The notes under the pieces: generated by a model
Seen by the model: only the letters and a program-made list of their open reading frames with translations
The model's database searches: none
Told to the model about the DNA's origin: nothing
Assembly (NCBI GenBank): GCA_902500825.1
Contig: CABVRX010000009.1
Span: forward strand, 1 to 64,000
DNA from: an uncultured Nitrospira sp.
GTDB taxonomy: Bacteria > Nitrospirota > Nitrospiria > Nitrospirales > Nitrospiraceae
Reading direction: 5' to 3'
DNA length: 64,000 nt
Translations under genes and position numbers: made by a program
Shown: in pieces, positions 1 to 9,250 of the stretch
Numbering within the stretch: position 1 is the first letter of the stretch
Layout of the letters: each line of letters starts with the position of its first letter

Positions 1-9
1 CATGTGGCC

Positions 10-1161
10 TTAGCCAACCCGCACATGAGATCGTAGCTGATCGGCTCTTAGGGTTTGCAGAAGATCTGTCAATCGCCGCTTTCTTTCGAGAAGTTTCGGC
101 AGTGGCTTCAGTCCTGCCAAGTTGAGCACGAACTCCCACCTATGTGTCCAATCGTGCTTTGACAGGGCTTCAGCCATATTTTGATTGCTTATCCTGTCCT
201 GTCTGATCAAGTCACTATCGAGCTGATAAATCACCTCCCTGATATTTCCCGACCCATACGGCACATGAATCACCGCATCAGACCAATTAAAAATTCTGTC
301 GAACTCCTTATTGTTTCTAGGCCGGTCGCCGAGCAAGATAGCACCGGCGGCAAGTCCCTCGAAATATCTCGACCCGAATTCAAGCTGTCCGCCGATTTTC
401 TCCGGCTCATCGATGCTTCCAGGGTTGACGATAAAATAGCGACTTCTCTTAACGAGGTTAGACAACTGCAACCTATGCTCTTCGATATCATAGACAGCGA
501 GATCTTTTATTGTGTCGTAAACGTACAGAATACCATCGTCCTTCGCCATGCGGAGAAGCGCTTGATGTGTCTTATCTGCCTTTCCCCCAATGCTTAAGAC
601 ATCGATGAATCTGGACGACCTCTGAAGGCACGGACAAAATTTGATTGTATCGATACCAAACGGCATGTGTGCAACCCGATGGCCCAAATGCGATTTAAAT
701 GCGTTTAGTTTTGTGAAGGTGAACAGAACCAAATCAAACTGCAACAGACTCTTCATGACGCTTTTGTGGTAGGGAATCTCATGCTCGTAAAATTCGGTCA
801 TCAAACAGATCGACACCCTAGAGCGTTCGCGCCAGCCCTTGATAGCATGAATACCTAGTAGCTCTGATGGCTTTTCGCATACAGTGAACAATAGATCGTA
901 GTCCTTCTTCAGGCTCAGTTTTTCTGCACCTGGATTTAGTCCAATGCGAGTGTACTTTCCTATACGTTGAGCGTTCCGTTTGCGCTGGTGATGCCATTTC
1001 CCCTGTCTGGGAGCCATGACATCGACCGCATCTACCTCTGCTATCACTTCCTCAAGTTCCCGACATGTCCCACGCCAGGCTTCCTGCTCATAGAGATTCC
1101 TATGCGAGAGTAACAGTATCCTCGCGTCGTCGATGTCTTTCTCAACAGTTAGTTGATCCAT
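10..1161 (-). CDS. Glycosyltransferase (GT4/CgeB-like), exopolysaccharide operon
   Basis: This 383-residue protein has the layout of a two-domain GT-B glycosyltransferase. The N-terminal half has a Rossmann-like start (DARILLLSH) and the C-terminal half carries LEFGSRYFEGLAAGAILLGD, the E-rich nucleotide-sugar-binding region typical of Glyco_trans_1_2/CgeB-type enzymes. It probably adds a sugar to a lipid-linked repeat unit at the inner membrane face; donor and acceptor cannot be read from sequence. The ATG at 1161 has GGGAG about 10 nt upstream; a TTG at 1167 is the alternative. It is the last complete gene of the leftward operon here. An ATG on the same strand at 3..1 may start the next gene outside the window. 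Confidence 0.75.
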   Translation of the reverse strand: MDQLTVEKDIDDARILLLSHRNLYEQEAWRGTCRELEEVIAEVDAVDVMAPRQGKWHHQRKRNAQRIGKYTRIGLNPGAEKLSLKKDYDLLFTVCEKPSELLGIHAIKGWRERSRVSICLMTEFYEHEIPYHKSVMKSLLQFDLVLFTFTKLNAFKSHLGHRVAHMPFGIDTIKFCPCLQRSSRFIDVLSIGGKADKTHQALLRMAKDDGILYVYDTIKDLAVYDIEEHRLQLSNLVKRSRYFIVNPGSIDEPEKIGGQLEFGSRYFEGLAAGAILLGDRPRNNKEFDRIFNWSDAVIHVPYGSGNIREVIYQLDSDLIRQDRISNQNMAEALSKHDWTHRWEFVLNLAGLKPLPKLLERKRRLTDLLQTLRADQLRSHVRVG

Positions 1162-1247
1162 CCTCAAATGTCTCCCGGCAACTATTATAACTAGTTCCTG
1201 CGCATATTGAAGCGCCGACGGCTACTCTGAATGACCTACGTGATTGC

Positions 1248-2333
1248 TCATTCCGTCTCTTTACCGGGTTTGCATACCACTCCTTCATTCGATTGAGCAT
1301 CGCTTGAGTGATCGGGTATCCATTCCAACCAAATTTCCCGCCACCACGGGTAAATACTTCTAGGACAATACATTCTGCAATCGCTGTATCGCGATCCGCA
1401 CCACACTTCTTCAAGAATAATCGCGGGAGTCTTCATGACAATCAGCCTTCCAGATTTTTCATCCACAAATCTGGTGAGTCTGGTTTTGACTCGATAGGCT
1501 CCGTCACAAAAGGGAACCATATCTCTGTCCCACATCAAACCGCGATTTTTTGCGTCCGTATCCAACGTGGCCAAGATATCCTTGTATGATTTCACCCGAA
1601 TCAGCTCGCCCGGCTGCAAATTGAGGGTATGCGTTGGAGTTGGCTGGCCGGCCGGGATCTTTCCGGATCTCCGAGGCCATGGGATGCCCCCCCACAACCC
1701 CTGCACGATGTCATAGACCCAGCTAAGAAACGGGCCGAGACCGATTCCGGCTTGTACCAAGCTCGCATAGGTCGCAAAGAGTCCTCCCTTCAACATTCGC
1801 ATGATACCAACGTTGCCGGAGAGATAATCTTCCACATATTGCCTGATGTCCCACCATGGTAAATAGTGGCCGATGTGCGGAACCTGAGTTGCCTGACACA
1901 CGTACCTCACTTCTACATTTTCATTTTCACTTTGCGCGCATGTGCCTCTCCATACATCAGCCTCTGTGCAGAACTCTTCTTGACGGCGTACAATATGATC
2001 CTCATACCCAACTTGGCTCGCGCCTCTTTGCTCTCGCACCGGTTTCAGCCAAGCCGTCTTCCAAAAGATGAGACAAGCTGCTTGACACCCTCCGTAGGCT
2101 TCGCCGTCACATCGTGTTTCAAGGTGGACAGTATTCTGAATTCGTAATGATCTGACAGGGTTGACTGTGTCACAAGTCTTATGAGCTCGCTTGTACACTG
2201 GGAACCGTTTTTCACAATACTGAAACATCTGCGGCATGAACGGCAGCTTCTCGAATTGGCCATGCTTGTCCAGCGTGGCAAGAATTTCATCCTTGCTCTT
2301 AACCTCAACCCAATCGCCAGCTTTCAGCTTCAT
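1248..2333 (-). CDS. Unknown protein with two tandem copies of a Cys-rich domain
   Basis: I do not recognise a named function. The 361-residue protein holds two related domains, at about residues 1-100 and 240-345. Each starts with a (K/P)G(D/E)(W/L)(I/V)(E/R)VKS..(D/E)ILATLD segment. Each has a central cysteine (YCEKRFPVYKR or FCDGAYRVKTR) and ends with a Cys cluster plus aromatic tail (GGCQAACLIFWKTAWL or SDCRMYCPRSIYPWWREIWL). The linker contains a hydrophobic stretch near residues 175-215 that may associate with membrane. The ATG follows GAGGAA, 21 nt after the PIG-L gene. From what is known, such proteins occur in polysaccharide and natural-product clusters next to PIG-L deacetylases. 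A role in sugar modification is inferred only from neighbours. Confidence 0.7.
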   Translation of the reverse strand: MKLKAGDWVEVKSKDEILATLDKHGQFEKLPFMPQMFQYCEKRFPVYKRAHKTCDTVNPVRSLRIQNTVHLETRCDGEAYGGCQAACLIFWKTAWLKPVREQRGASQVGYEDHIVRRQEEFCTEADVWRGTCAQSENENVEVRYVCQATQVPHIGHYLPWWDIRQYVEDYLSGNVGIMRMLKGGLFATYASLVQAGIGLGPFLSWVYDIVQGLWGGIPWPRRSGKIPAGQPTPTHTLNLQPGELIRVKSYKDILATLDTDAKNRGLMWDRDMVPFCDGAYRVKTRLTRFVDEKSGRLIVMKTPAIILEEVWCGSRYSDCRMYCPRSIYPWWREIWLEWIPDHSSDAQSNEGVVCKPGKETE

Positions 2334-2354
2334 CTGTTCCTCGATGTTTCCAGT

Positions 2355-2927
2355 CTATTCAAGCACGACCTTTCTTGCATAGAAGGCCTCGGCATACCTG
2401 GTTGCCTTGGGAGATTCGATCCCCCGAATTCGGAGGAGTCCGTAGAAGGTATCCTCTGCGAACCATCGCTTGCCGCGCTGTGTCGCAAATCCCTCCATAA
2501 GCAACCGCACTTTTTCTCGGCCGACTTCGTCCGTGAGCGGCACGTACAGATTGGGTTGGCCGAGGTCTCCATCGTACTTTAGGATCTCGTACTCGAGAAT
2601 CTGATGGCGACGGTACGTATTCCACGTCAATTCGCACACGACGCGATGGTCTTGGTGGAGGTCCTGTCGAGAATGGGTAAAGACGAGGTCGGGATCGATC
2701 ACATGTGGAAGGATGTCAAAATACTTCTTGACCTCATGGCCCTGATACGACAGATAGCTTTCCCTGAAAGATTTGGCGACGAGTTTCGTAGAGGCTGCTC
2801 CCCGAAGAAACGCGGTGGCACTTTTCACCGCTTCTTTCCTACGATCCCCTCTGGCTGTCAGAACCACCCATATCACACGACTACCGGGATGGGTCTGCAG
2901 CAGCTTGAGAATCGTCCCGCCTCGCAC
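2355..2927 (-). CDS. PIG-L/LmbE-family deacetylase, N-terminally truncated
   Basis: The C-terminal three quarters match the PIG-L N-acetylsugar deacetylase family: GGTILKLL after the first strand, the second metal motif HQDHR, and a tail ending RYAEAF. Members normally begin with a strand followed by an (A/P)HxDD(E) metal-binding motif just before the GGT. Here the codons upstream of the GTG at 2927 read PHDKSYECKTV and then meet a stop (TAG at 2967-2969) that is also the stop of the aminotransferase. The AHxDD element is therefore missing in every reading I tried. The protein is likely inactive or altered, a relic of a deletion at the junction. Neighbours and orientation fit the exopolysaccharide operon. 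Confidence 0.6.
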   Translation of the reverse strand: MRGGTILKLLQTHPGSRVIWVVLTARGDRRKEAVKSATAFLRGAASTKLVAKSFRESYLSYQGHEVKKYFDILPHVIDPDLVFTHSRQDLHQDHRVVCELTWNTYRRHQILEYEILKYDGDLGQPNLYVPLTDEVGREKVRLLMEGFATQRGKRWFAEDTFYGLLRIRGIESPKATRYAEAFYARKVVLE

Positions 2928-2966
2928 CGTCTTGCATTCATACGACTTATCATGAGGAAGCTTGGG

Positions 2967-4178
2967 CTACCTCAGCTCACTAATGGAATTGACAGAAGGA
3001 GACTTCAACACTTCCGTCACGACTCTCTCCTGCTGATCCGAGGTGAGTCCAGGGAACATCGGAAGCGACAAGATATGCGCCGCAGACTTCTCGGCGATCG
3101 GAAAGTCCCCGATCCGGAAACCGAGCTTTTCGTAAGCCTTCGTCAGATGCAGTGCCACCGGATAATGAATCCCTGTCCCGATGCCGGCATCGCTCAACCT
3201 CTGCTGAAGCCGGGCACGATCCTCGACCTGCACGACATAGAGGTGATAGACCGACCGAGCCCAGCTCGGTTGATGCGGCAACGTCACGATGCCTTCTGCT
3301 CCGGCAAACAATTTGTCGTAACGCTCCGCCACCTGCCGGCGCTGTTCATTCCATTTCGGCAAATGCTGTAATTTGACGCGCAAGAAACCGGCCTGAATGG
3401 CATCAAGGCGGCCGTTGTAGCCTTCAATATCATGGAAATATTTCTTTGATTGCCCATGGTCACGCAAGAGTCGGCATGTCTGCACGATCTCGTCGTCATT
3501 GGTCGTGACCGCCCCTGCTTCGCCGCAGGCGCCGAGATTCTTGCCTGGATAAAAACTGAACGCGGCGGCGTGTCCCATCGAACCGGCCTTGTGCCAGCGA
3601 TTGTCCTTGTGCGAGAAGTACTCCGCTCCCTGTGCCTGACAGGCGTCTTCTATGACCTTTAGGTTATAGTGGGCGCAAATATCCAAAATTGGATCCATGT
3701 CGGCCATCTGCCCATAGAGATGGACGGGAACGACGGCCGTTACCGGCCTACCGGTCGCATTGTGAAAAACTTGTCGTGTCTTTGTATTCCACCTGCACTT
3801 GCGCTCCAAGTACTCACTCAATTTGCCAGGCTCCATCGCATACGTTCTTGGATCGATGTCGACGAAATCCGGTTGAGCGCCAGTTTGGGAAACAGCTTCG
3901 GTCGTGGCAATAAACGTATTGGGAACCGTGAGAACGATGTCACCGGACTTCACCCCGACGGCGATCAGAGCAAACCGAAGGGCGTCTGTACCGCTGGCGA
4001 CCCCGACGCACAATCGGGCCTCGCAGAACCGAGCAAAGTCCTCCTCAAATCCTTGCACCATCGGCCCGCCGATAAATCCCGCGCTCTTCAGAGCGGTCTT
4101 CAGTACTTCAACGAATTCATCCTGCAACTCCCGATGAACCGTGATCAGATCCAGAAAGGGGATGTCCTTTTTAATCAT
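2967..4178 (-). CDS. DegT/DnrJ/EryC1 PLP-dependent sugar aminotransferase
   Basis: This is a typical 403-residue nucleotide-sugar aminotransferase (WecE/ArnB group), which converts a 3- or 4-keto-dTDP/UDP-sugar to an amino sugar. Visible hallmarks are GTDALRFAL for phosphate binding, VPVHLYGQMADMD, the VIEDACQAQGA aspartate that contacts the PLP ring, and the SFYPGKNLGACGE motif with the PLP lysine at about K213. The ATG at 4178 has GGGAGG at good spacing and overlaps the acyltransferase stop by 8 nt, so the two are coupled. An in-frame start further upstream lacks this support. With the adjoining acyltransferase it probably makes an N-acylated amino sugar for the polysaccharide. The C-terminal tail after TEVLKS is longer than usual, at the junction with the truncated PIG-L gene. 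Confidence 0.9.
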   Translation of the reverse strand: MIKKDIPFLDLITVHRELQDEFVEVLKTALKSAGFIGGPMVQGFEEDFARFCEARLCVGVASGTDALRFALIAVGVKSGDIVLTVPNTFIATTEAVSQTGAQPDFVDIDPRTYAMEPGKLSEYLERKCRWNTKTRQVFHNATGRPVTAVVPVHLYGQMADMDPILDICAHYNLKVIEDACQAQGAEYFSHKDNRWHKAGSMGHAAAFSFYPGKNLGACGEAGAVTTNDDEIVQTCRLLRDHGQSKKYFHDIEGYNGRLDAIQAGFLRVKLQHLPKWNEQRRQVAERYDKLFAGAEGIVTLPHQPSWARSVYHLYVVQVEDRARLQQRLSDAGIGTGIHYPVALHLTKAYEKLGFRIGDFPIAEKSAAHILSLPMFPGLTSDQQERVVTEVLKSPSVNSISELR

Positions 4179-4785
4179 GGCTGCCTCCCGACTTGACATA
4201 TCGCACCACCCTGCCTGGATTCCCCGCGACGACGGCATGTGCCGGCACATCCTTCGTCACGACCGCACCGGCCCCGATCAATGCACATTCCCCGATCACC
4301 ACATTGGCAAGAATCGTCGCGCCGGATCCGATGGATGCACCCCGTTTCACCAATGTTGTTTCGACTTTCCAATCCGCCTCGGTTTGTAGAGAGCCCGCTT
4401 CGGTGGTCGCGCGAGGAAAGGTGTCGTTCACGAACGTGACGTTGTGTCCGATGAAGACTTCATCTTCTATCGTCACGCCCTCACAGATGAAGGTATGGCT
4501 GGAAATTTTGCACCGTTTGCCGACCTTGGCTTTCTTCTGAATTTCAACAAACGCTCCTATTTTGGTATCGTCGCCCACTTCACATCCATAGAGATTGACG
4601 AACTTGGAGAACTTCACGTTGACCCCAACCTTGACATCGGGCGCGATACAGAGATACCCGTTGATCGGCGCCGTACTCATCTCCGGCTCCATGACGGGAA
4701 GCGGAAGAAGATGGATAGCTAGTTTACCGTCATGCTGGGTGACCGGGTCCGTATGTCCGTTGGCTCGCTCCGTCGTGTATTCCAT
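4171..4785 (-). CDS. Hexapeptide-repeat (LbH) N-acyltransferase, WbpD/WlbB type
   Basis: The protein has imperfect [LIV]-G-x4 hexapeptide repeats forming a left-handed beta-helix: APDVKVGVNVKFSKFV, VGDDTKIGAFVEIQ, VTIEDEVFIGHNVTFVND. The later GASIGSGATILANVVIGECALIGAGAVVTKDVPAHAVVAGNPG is diagnostic of acetyl-CoA-dependent sugar N-acetyltransferases of the WbpD/PglD/WlbB type. It would acetylate the amino sugar made by the coupled aminotransferase. The ATG at 4785 is preceded by GGAG at 6 nt and is preferred; the longer form from 4818 has no clear ribosome site. The residues before the first hexapeptide are poorly conserved. Confidence 0.85.
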   Translation of the reverse strand: MEYTTERANGHTDPVTQHDGKLAIHLLPLPVMEPEMSTAPINGYLCIAPDVKVGVNVKFSKFVNLYGCEVGDDTKIGAFVEIQKKAKVGKRCKISSHTFICEGVTIEDEVFIGHNVTFVNDTFPRATTEAGSLQTEADWKVETTLVKRGASIGSGATILANVVIGECALIGAGAVVTKDVPAHAVVAGNPGRVVRYVKSGGSHD

Positions 4786-4923
4786 CGATTTCTCCATAAT
4801 GATGAGTTCAGCCGCCATAAGACCCGACGCATTGCGAACGGGTGCAGTCGATGTCGGAATAGGAAGTGAAAGTTATTGCGGGAGATAATTGGTGACGTGA
4901 GCTGCGAGGATGACTCTTATGCC

Positions 4924-7275
4924 CTACTGCCTCACACTCTCAACCGAACGGTCACTGCCGTAGGGCATGGTATAACCATACAAATGGTGCGGCATACTAT
5001 GCGCATCGAGCCCGTTGAGAATCACTCGCCGTTGCGCTGTCTGCCCCAGCATCGTGAAGGCCTTTTGCACCAGATGCTTGGGCGAATGTCCGGCGCGGAT
5101 CACCAACACAAGCTCATCCGCCAGGCTCGCCAAGATACCCATGGTCGCGCTGGCTAAGACAGGCGGCGTATTGATGATGAGATACTGAAATTTCGCGCGA
5201 AACTCCGGGAGCATCGCTTTCAGCTGTTGAATCCTCCCAAGTTCATTCCATTCGCCGCCCGTTCCCCCCGCTCTGTCGGCTGCCATGACAAAGCATGGAC
5301 ACTCATCGATCGCCGACACACAATCATCGAGTGAAGCCCGACCGTCCAAGAACTCGATCAAGCCTGATCGAGTGGGCATCCCGGCATAGTGATGGAGGGC
5401 CGGCCGTTGAAAGTCGCAATCGATGAGCAGGGTCTTTTTTTTGAAATCTCGCGCGATGGTATAGCCTAGATTGACAACCGTGGTCGTCTTACCCTCCCCC
5501 ATCAATGCACTGGTGATTTCGACGACCGTGGAATGGCGTCCTTCGGTTGAGAGGACCAGTTTAGTGGCGGCCATCCGATATTGTTCGGCGGCAATCGAAC
5601 GAGGCTGCCACTTGGCGACCAGATTCAGGTTTGTTGGATTGAACTCGCTCCTATTTCCTGATGACGCCCAAGGCATGCCCTTCGCCGCTATTGTTACTGC
5701 CGGCACCCCTGAACTACCGTCGTCGGCCATCCGAGAGCCGGTCCTCGATATTGCGCTGATCTGAGGGCTCAAGGTGAAGAACTGGGGTATGGTCGCGAGC
5801 ACTTGGATGCCCGGCATGATTTCCACCTCTTCTCGACGCCGAAAGGTCGGATTCAACAGATCCAGGCCGACCGCAAGACCGACACCGAGTCCACATCCTC
5901 CTATCAAGCCGACTATCATGATCACTATGCGATTCGGTTTCTCCGGCTTCTGCGGCAGATTCGCCGGGTCCAGCACGCGGAACTGTTCTCCTTGCTGGCG
6001 TTTTTCAAGATTTTCCGCCACATGAGCGTTCAATCGTTTATCCAGTAATGCTTGGTAGTTCTTTTTCCTGTTTTCGTAGTCGCGCACCAAGATCATTAGC
6101 TCCTGTTCTCGCGACGGTATCTGCTCCACACGCCGTTCCGTATCTTTAATTTGTTCCACAAGCCTGGCTCGACGATCTCTGATCGCTGACAGATCAGCGC
6201 GCAAGTCGTTTCGCTGTTTTAACATCTCTCTCAAATATGGATCATAGGTTTTGAGGCTCTCCGCGTCCTTGTCGATCGTCAGCGCGCTGAATTTCTCAGC
6301 CAACTGAGCCTTGACGTCTTCAATCTCCTGCTTCGTGTCGGCGATATCGGGATAGGTCTCCTTCCACTCGGCTCTGAGCGAGGTCAGCCGCCGCTCTAAT
6401 TCCTGCAACCGAACCGCCAGCGGATCCATTACCGTATTTACGGACCTGGAATTGTCGGCATTTACACCAGTGCCTCCACTGACCTCGTACTCCTTGATCG
6501 ACTTATCGACCGTGCTCAGCCGATCGGTTTGACCGTGCAGTAGGTCATCCGTGGAAGTCAGTTCCATTTGCAGCCGATCCAATGCTCTGAGATTCGCTTC
6601 CAGCTGTTCCGGCAACTGACCCATGTGTTTTCTTTTATAGTTGCTGATGGCCTCTTCTTGTGCCTCTAGTGCTTTCTTCGCCTCTGCTAATTCTTGCTCC
6701 AGAAACACGGACACGCCGGTCACAAGCTGTTCCCGCGTCTTGACATTTTCCTCAATAAACAATGACGCAAGCTTTGCCGTCACATTCATAGCCGTCATTG
6801 GATCTTCATGGGCAAATGAAAGCGTAACCGATTCGACGCTCTTGCCCCATGCACCGGGGGTGCCTATCGTCTCCACCTTGATCATTTTACGGAATGTCTC
6901 AATGGTCGACTCGAGGCCGTCGCGCTTAACCTGTCTCCCATAAAGATCGTACTCGTCCAAAATCTGACTTAGGATCGTGCGGCTCATCACCTGTTGCTGA
7001 ATCAGCGTGAGCCGCTCTTCGACGCTCGCCCCTCCGATACCCTTGACGTATTCATCAGGAATCTTCTGATTTTCAATCAGGATCAGGGTGCTGGAGCGAT
7101 AGCTTTTCGGCAGGACTACGCACAGCGTTGCAGCAATGCCGACCCCAGCCACAACAGAGCCGAGCACAAGCCATTTCCGTCTGAGGATCTGCCCCCAGTA
7201 CCCCCTCATCTGCACCGACAACGGCTCTTCCGGTTGATCAAGAACCGCAGGCGTCTCGGTTTCGTTCATGCTCAT
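4924..7275 (-). CDS. Wzz-type co-polymerase fused to BY-kinase (polysaccharide tyrosine autokinase)
   Basis: This 783-residue inner-membrane protein controls polysaccharide polymerisation and export. A cytosolic N-terminus leads to TM1 (about 35-55, LVLGSVVAGVGIAATLCVVL), then a long periplasmic Wzz domain with coiled coil (about 180-420). TM2 lies near 455-480, followed by a cytoplasmic BY-kinase domain. Walker A is degenerate but usable (MGEGKTTTVVNLG), with Walker A' (TLLIDCDFQRP) and Walker B (YLIINTPPVLAS). The C-terminal tail has only two or three tyrosines, fewer than the Tyr clusters of Wzc or CpsD. The ATG at 7275 overlaps the barrel gene's TGA as ATGA; a GTG at 7281 and an ATG at 7269 are alternatives. 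It is operonic with the Wza-like exporter and barrel. Confidence 0.9.
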   Translation of the reverse strand: MSMNETETPAVLDQPEEPLSVQMRGYWGQILRRKWLVLGSVVAGVGIAATLCVVLPKSYRSSTLILIENQKIPDEYVKGIGGASVEERLTLIQQQVMSRTILSQILDEYDLYGRQVKRDGLESTIETFRKMIKVETIGTPGAWGKSVESVTLSFAHEDPMTAMNVTAKLASLFIEENVKTREQLVTGVSVFLEQELAEAKKALEAQEEAISNYKRKHMGQLPEQLEANLRALDRLQMELTSTDDLLHGQTDRLSTVDKSIKEYEVSGGTGVNADNSRSVNTVMDPLAVRLQELERRLTSLRAEWKETYPDIADTKQEIEDVKAQLAEKFSALTIDKDAESLKTYDPYLREMLKQRNDLRADLSAIRDRRARLVEQIKDTERRVEQIPSREQELMILVRDYENRKKNYQALLDKRLNAHVAENLEKRQQGEQFRVLDPANLPQKPEKPNRIVIMIVGLIGGCGLGVGLAVGLDLLNPTFRRREEVEIMPGIQVLATIPQFFTLSPQISAISRTGSRMADDGSSGVPAVTIAAKGMPWASSGNRSEFNPTNLNLVAKWQPRSIAAEQYRMAATKLVLSTEGRHSTVVEITSALMGEGKTTTVVNLGYTIARDFKKKTLLIDCDFQRPALHHYAGMPTRSGLIEFLDGRASLDDCVSAIDECPCFVMAADRAGGTGGEWNELGRIQQLKAMLPEFRAKFQYLIINTPPVLASATMGILASLADELVLVIRAGHSPKHLVQKAFTMLGQTAQRRVILNGLDAHSMPHHLYGYTMPYGSDRSVESVRQ

Positions 7276-8528
7276 TTCCACTCAGCCACCAAACTGAGTT
7301 GGACCTGATTCCGGTCAAATGGGACCGCCTGGGAGGCGAAGGTTTGCTCGAATTGGCTGCGAATGTAGGACAACGTGGCTGTGAAAGTTTTACTAATCAC
7401 GTAATTGAGGCTCGGCGTAACTGAATACGACTGAAACTGGAGGAGAGAACTGTCCGGCACGGATTCGTTGACAGCGTAGCTCCCGGCAATCGACAGAGAC
7501 AAGGAATCGGTTATCTGCCGCCTCGCTGTTCCGCTCACGACTTGGCTCAACAGTGGGATCGAGACAAACAAAAAACTCGGAGTGATAGATCGCGAATACG
7601 ATACCATGACGGTCGTATACTGCCCTTTCCACTCCAGCGAGGCAGCACCTATCGACTCCACTTTGTCGCCTGGGCTTATCACGGTAAACCCTCCCTCGCC
7701 CGTGGCCTTAAGCGCTGGGGTAATTGATCTAGACCATCTGACAATAGCCCCCTGAGTGGAAAACTGACTGTCTAACTCGGAAGCGGAAAATGTGGCCTTC
7801 TGATACTGATGGGCAAGAACAATTGCGTCGGCCGGTGATAGTTGTCGGACAAACCCTGAAGTCAGAGTTTGGAAGTTTGTGTTGATAAATCTTGCTTGCG
7901 CGGCTCCGGTCGGCGCAGCAATCGGACTCCCAAACCGTATTCGTTGATCGACATATGTTACGGTCATACTCATGAACTCGGACAAGCGATATGATGCATC
8001 CACCATGGCAACATTGCTGAATGAGTTCGCTCGCTGCGCCTGAATTCCCCGCACAAAAGCCTCGGGGATTTGACTCCCACTGGTTGGAGCGGCAAACGCC
8101 AATGGTTGAGGTGTGTAGATCACGGTGTCGGTCACACGCAATCCCAAACCCGAGACAAGCCTGTTCATCGTACCGTCCAGATTCAAAACCACAGTTCCAC
8201 GGCCCGCCGCATAATTAAGCCCAGGATTCTTGACATAAACTTCAGCTATTGCTCCGCCGCTGACCGTTCCTTCCACCCATTGATTCCGGTGGTTCAATCT
8301 GAGCTGAGGTGAAACGGTCGTCACGTAGTCTTCAAGATTCGTCCCAGGCACAAAATAAACGTTGCTGTCATACCGTTCGGCTACCTGAAGCGATGGAATG
8401 ATCCGCGTGTCTGGCTGTGCCACCGATTGGTTTTCTGGCAAGGGCGCGGTAGAGGATTGCGCATCCACCTGATAAGGAATGAGTAATGCCATACCATACA
8501 TCGCGACCAGAGCGAGGCGGCTTCTCAT
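7272..8528 (-). CDS. Outer-membrane beta-barrel protein of exopolysaccharide operon
   Basis: A signal peptide (MRSRLALVAMYGMALLIPYQVDAQ) precedes a 390-residue region of alternating hydrophobic and polar strands. These are rich in aromatic girdle residues and short turns, and the last strand is VQLSLVAEWK, as in outer-membrane barrels of polysaccharide export loci. It probably forms or assists the outer-membrane passage for the polymer, next to the Wza-like protein upstream. The ATG at 8528 has AAGG 7 nt upstream and gives an ideal signal peptide. The ATG at 8549 has AAGG only 1 nt away and is less likely. The stop overlaps the next gene's start. No enzymatic motif is visible. Confidence 0.8.
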   Translation of the reverse strand: MRSRLALVAMYGMALLIPYQVDAQSSTAPLPENQSVAQPDTRIIPSLQVAERYDSNVYFVPGTNLEDYVTTVSPQLRLNHRNQWVEGTVSGGAIAEVYVKNPGLNYAAGRGTVVLNLDGTMNRLVSGLGLRVTDTVIYTPQPLAFAAPTSGSQIPEAFVRGIQAQRANSFSNVAMVDASYRLSEFMSMTVTYVDQRIRFGSPIAAPTGAAQARFINTNFQTLTSGFVRQLSPADAIVLAHQYQKATFSASELDSQFSTQGAIVRWSRSITPALKATGEGGFTVISPGDKVESIGAASLEWKGQYTTVMVSYSRSITPSFLFVSIPLLSQVVSGTARRQITDSLSLSIAGSYAVNESVPDSSLLQFQSYSVTPSLNYVISKTFTATLSYIRSQFEQTFASQAVPFDRNQVQLSLVAEWK

Positions 8529-8555
8529 TCCACGGCCTTGCCACACCATGCCTTG

Positions 8556-9173
8556 TTACCATGCTCTGCCGGGCACCACAACCATGTCGCCGGTCTTCAG
8601 CACGAAGTCTTTGATGTCCCCGTCTCCGGACAACAGATCATCATACCGTGCAGGAATCTTGAGTTCTTTGGAGTGGCCGGGTGCCCCGACCACCGTACGG
8701 CGTACATGCATGTTGTTCTTCGCAGCATAGGGAGTGAACCCTCCGGCCATCGCGATGGCTTGCAGGACCGTCGTGTGCGACTTGAGTTGAAACTTGCCCG
8801 GCTTTGCGACGTCTCCCAAGACATAGACATAGTAGCTGTTGACCTCTTTGACTTTGACGTGCACTGTCGGCTTCTCCTTGTACTCTTTCAGCCGCTCGGC
8901 AATATGTGCGGCCAGCTCCTTGGCCGTTCGCCAACTCGCATCGACTTCTCCGATCAGCGGCATCGAGATATAGCCGTCCGGCCTGACCACAATCCCTTTC
9001 TGAGTGAGTTCCTCACTGCGCCAGACGGTAATGTCAAGCACGTCTTCAGGCCCCAATACAAAATCATTATTGGCGCTGTTGGCTTCGGCAATGATTGCCT
9101 CCGAGGGGCCTGCGCACCCGACTGCGCTTATCTCCATCGCAAGAATCAGCGCGCCGATAAACGCTTTGGCCAT
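8556..9173 (-). CDS. Wza-like polysaccharide export lipoprotein
   Basis: This 205-residue lipoprotein has a lipobox ending at Cys20 (ISAVGC). A Poly_export domain follows (VLGPEDVLDITVWRSEELTQ, then VRPDGYISMPLIGEV), then an SLBB-type segment (VYVLGDVAKPGKFQLK, ending in AIAMAGGFTPYA). This is the standard layout of the outer-membrane polysaccharide exporter that pairs with Wzz-kinase proteins. The ATG at 9173 lies 8 nt after AGGAAGG and gives the best signal peptide; upstream in-frame ATGs at 9179 and 9194 are less suitable. It is shorter than E. coli Wza (about 380 residues), as is common for exporters paired with a separate barrel, such as the one encoded immediately downstream. Confidence 0.9.
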   Translation of the reverse strand: MAKAFIGALILAMEISAVGCAGPSEAIIAEANSANNDFVLGPEDVLDITVWRSEELTQKGIVVRPDGYISMPLIGEVDASWRTAKELAAHIAERLKEYKEKPTVHVKVKEVNSYYVYVLGDVAKPGKFQLKSHTTVLQAIAMAGGFTPYAAKNNMHVRRTVVGAPGHSKELKIPARYDDLLSGDGDIKDFVLKTGDMVVVPGRAW

Positions 9174-9250
9174 GCCCATTTCCTTCCTTTTCATGGCATT
9201 CGCTGAAGATCTACAGGCATAACTGTTCGCTGTTTCGGCAACATTTCCTT

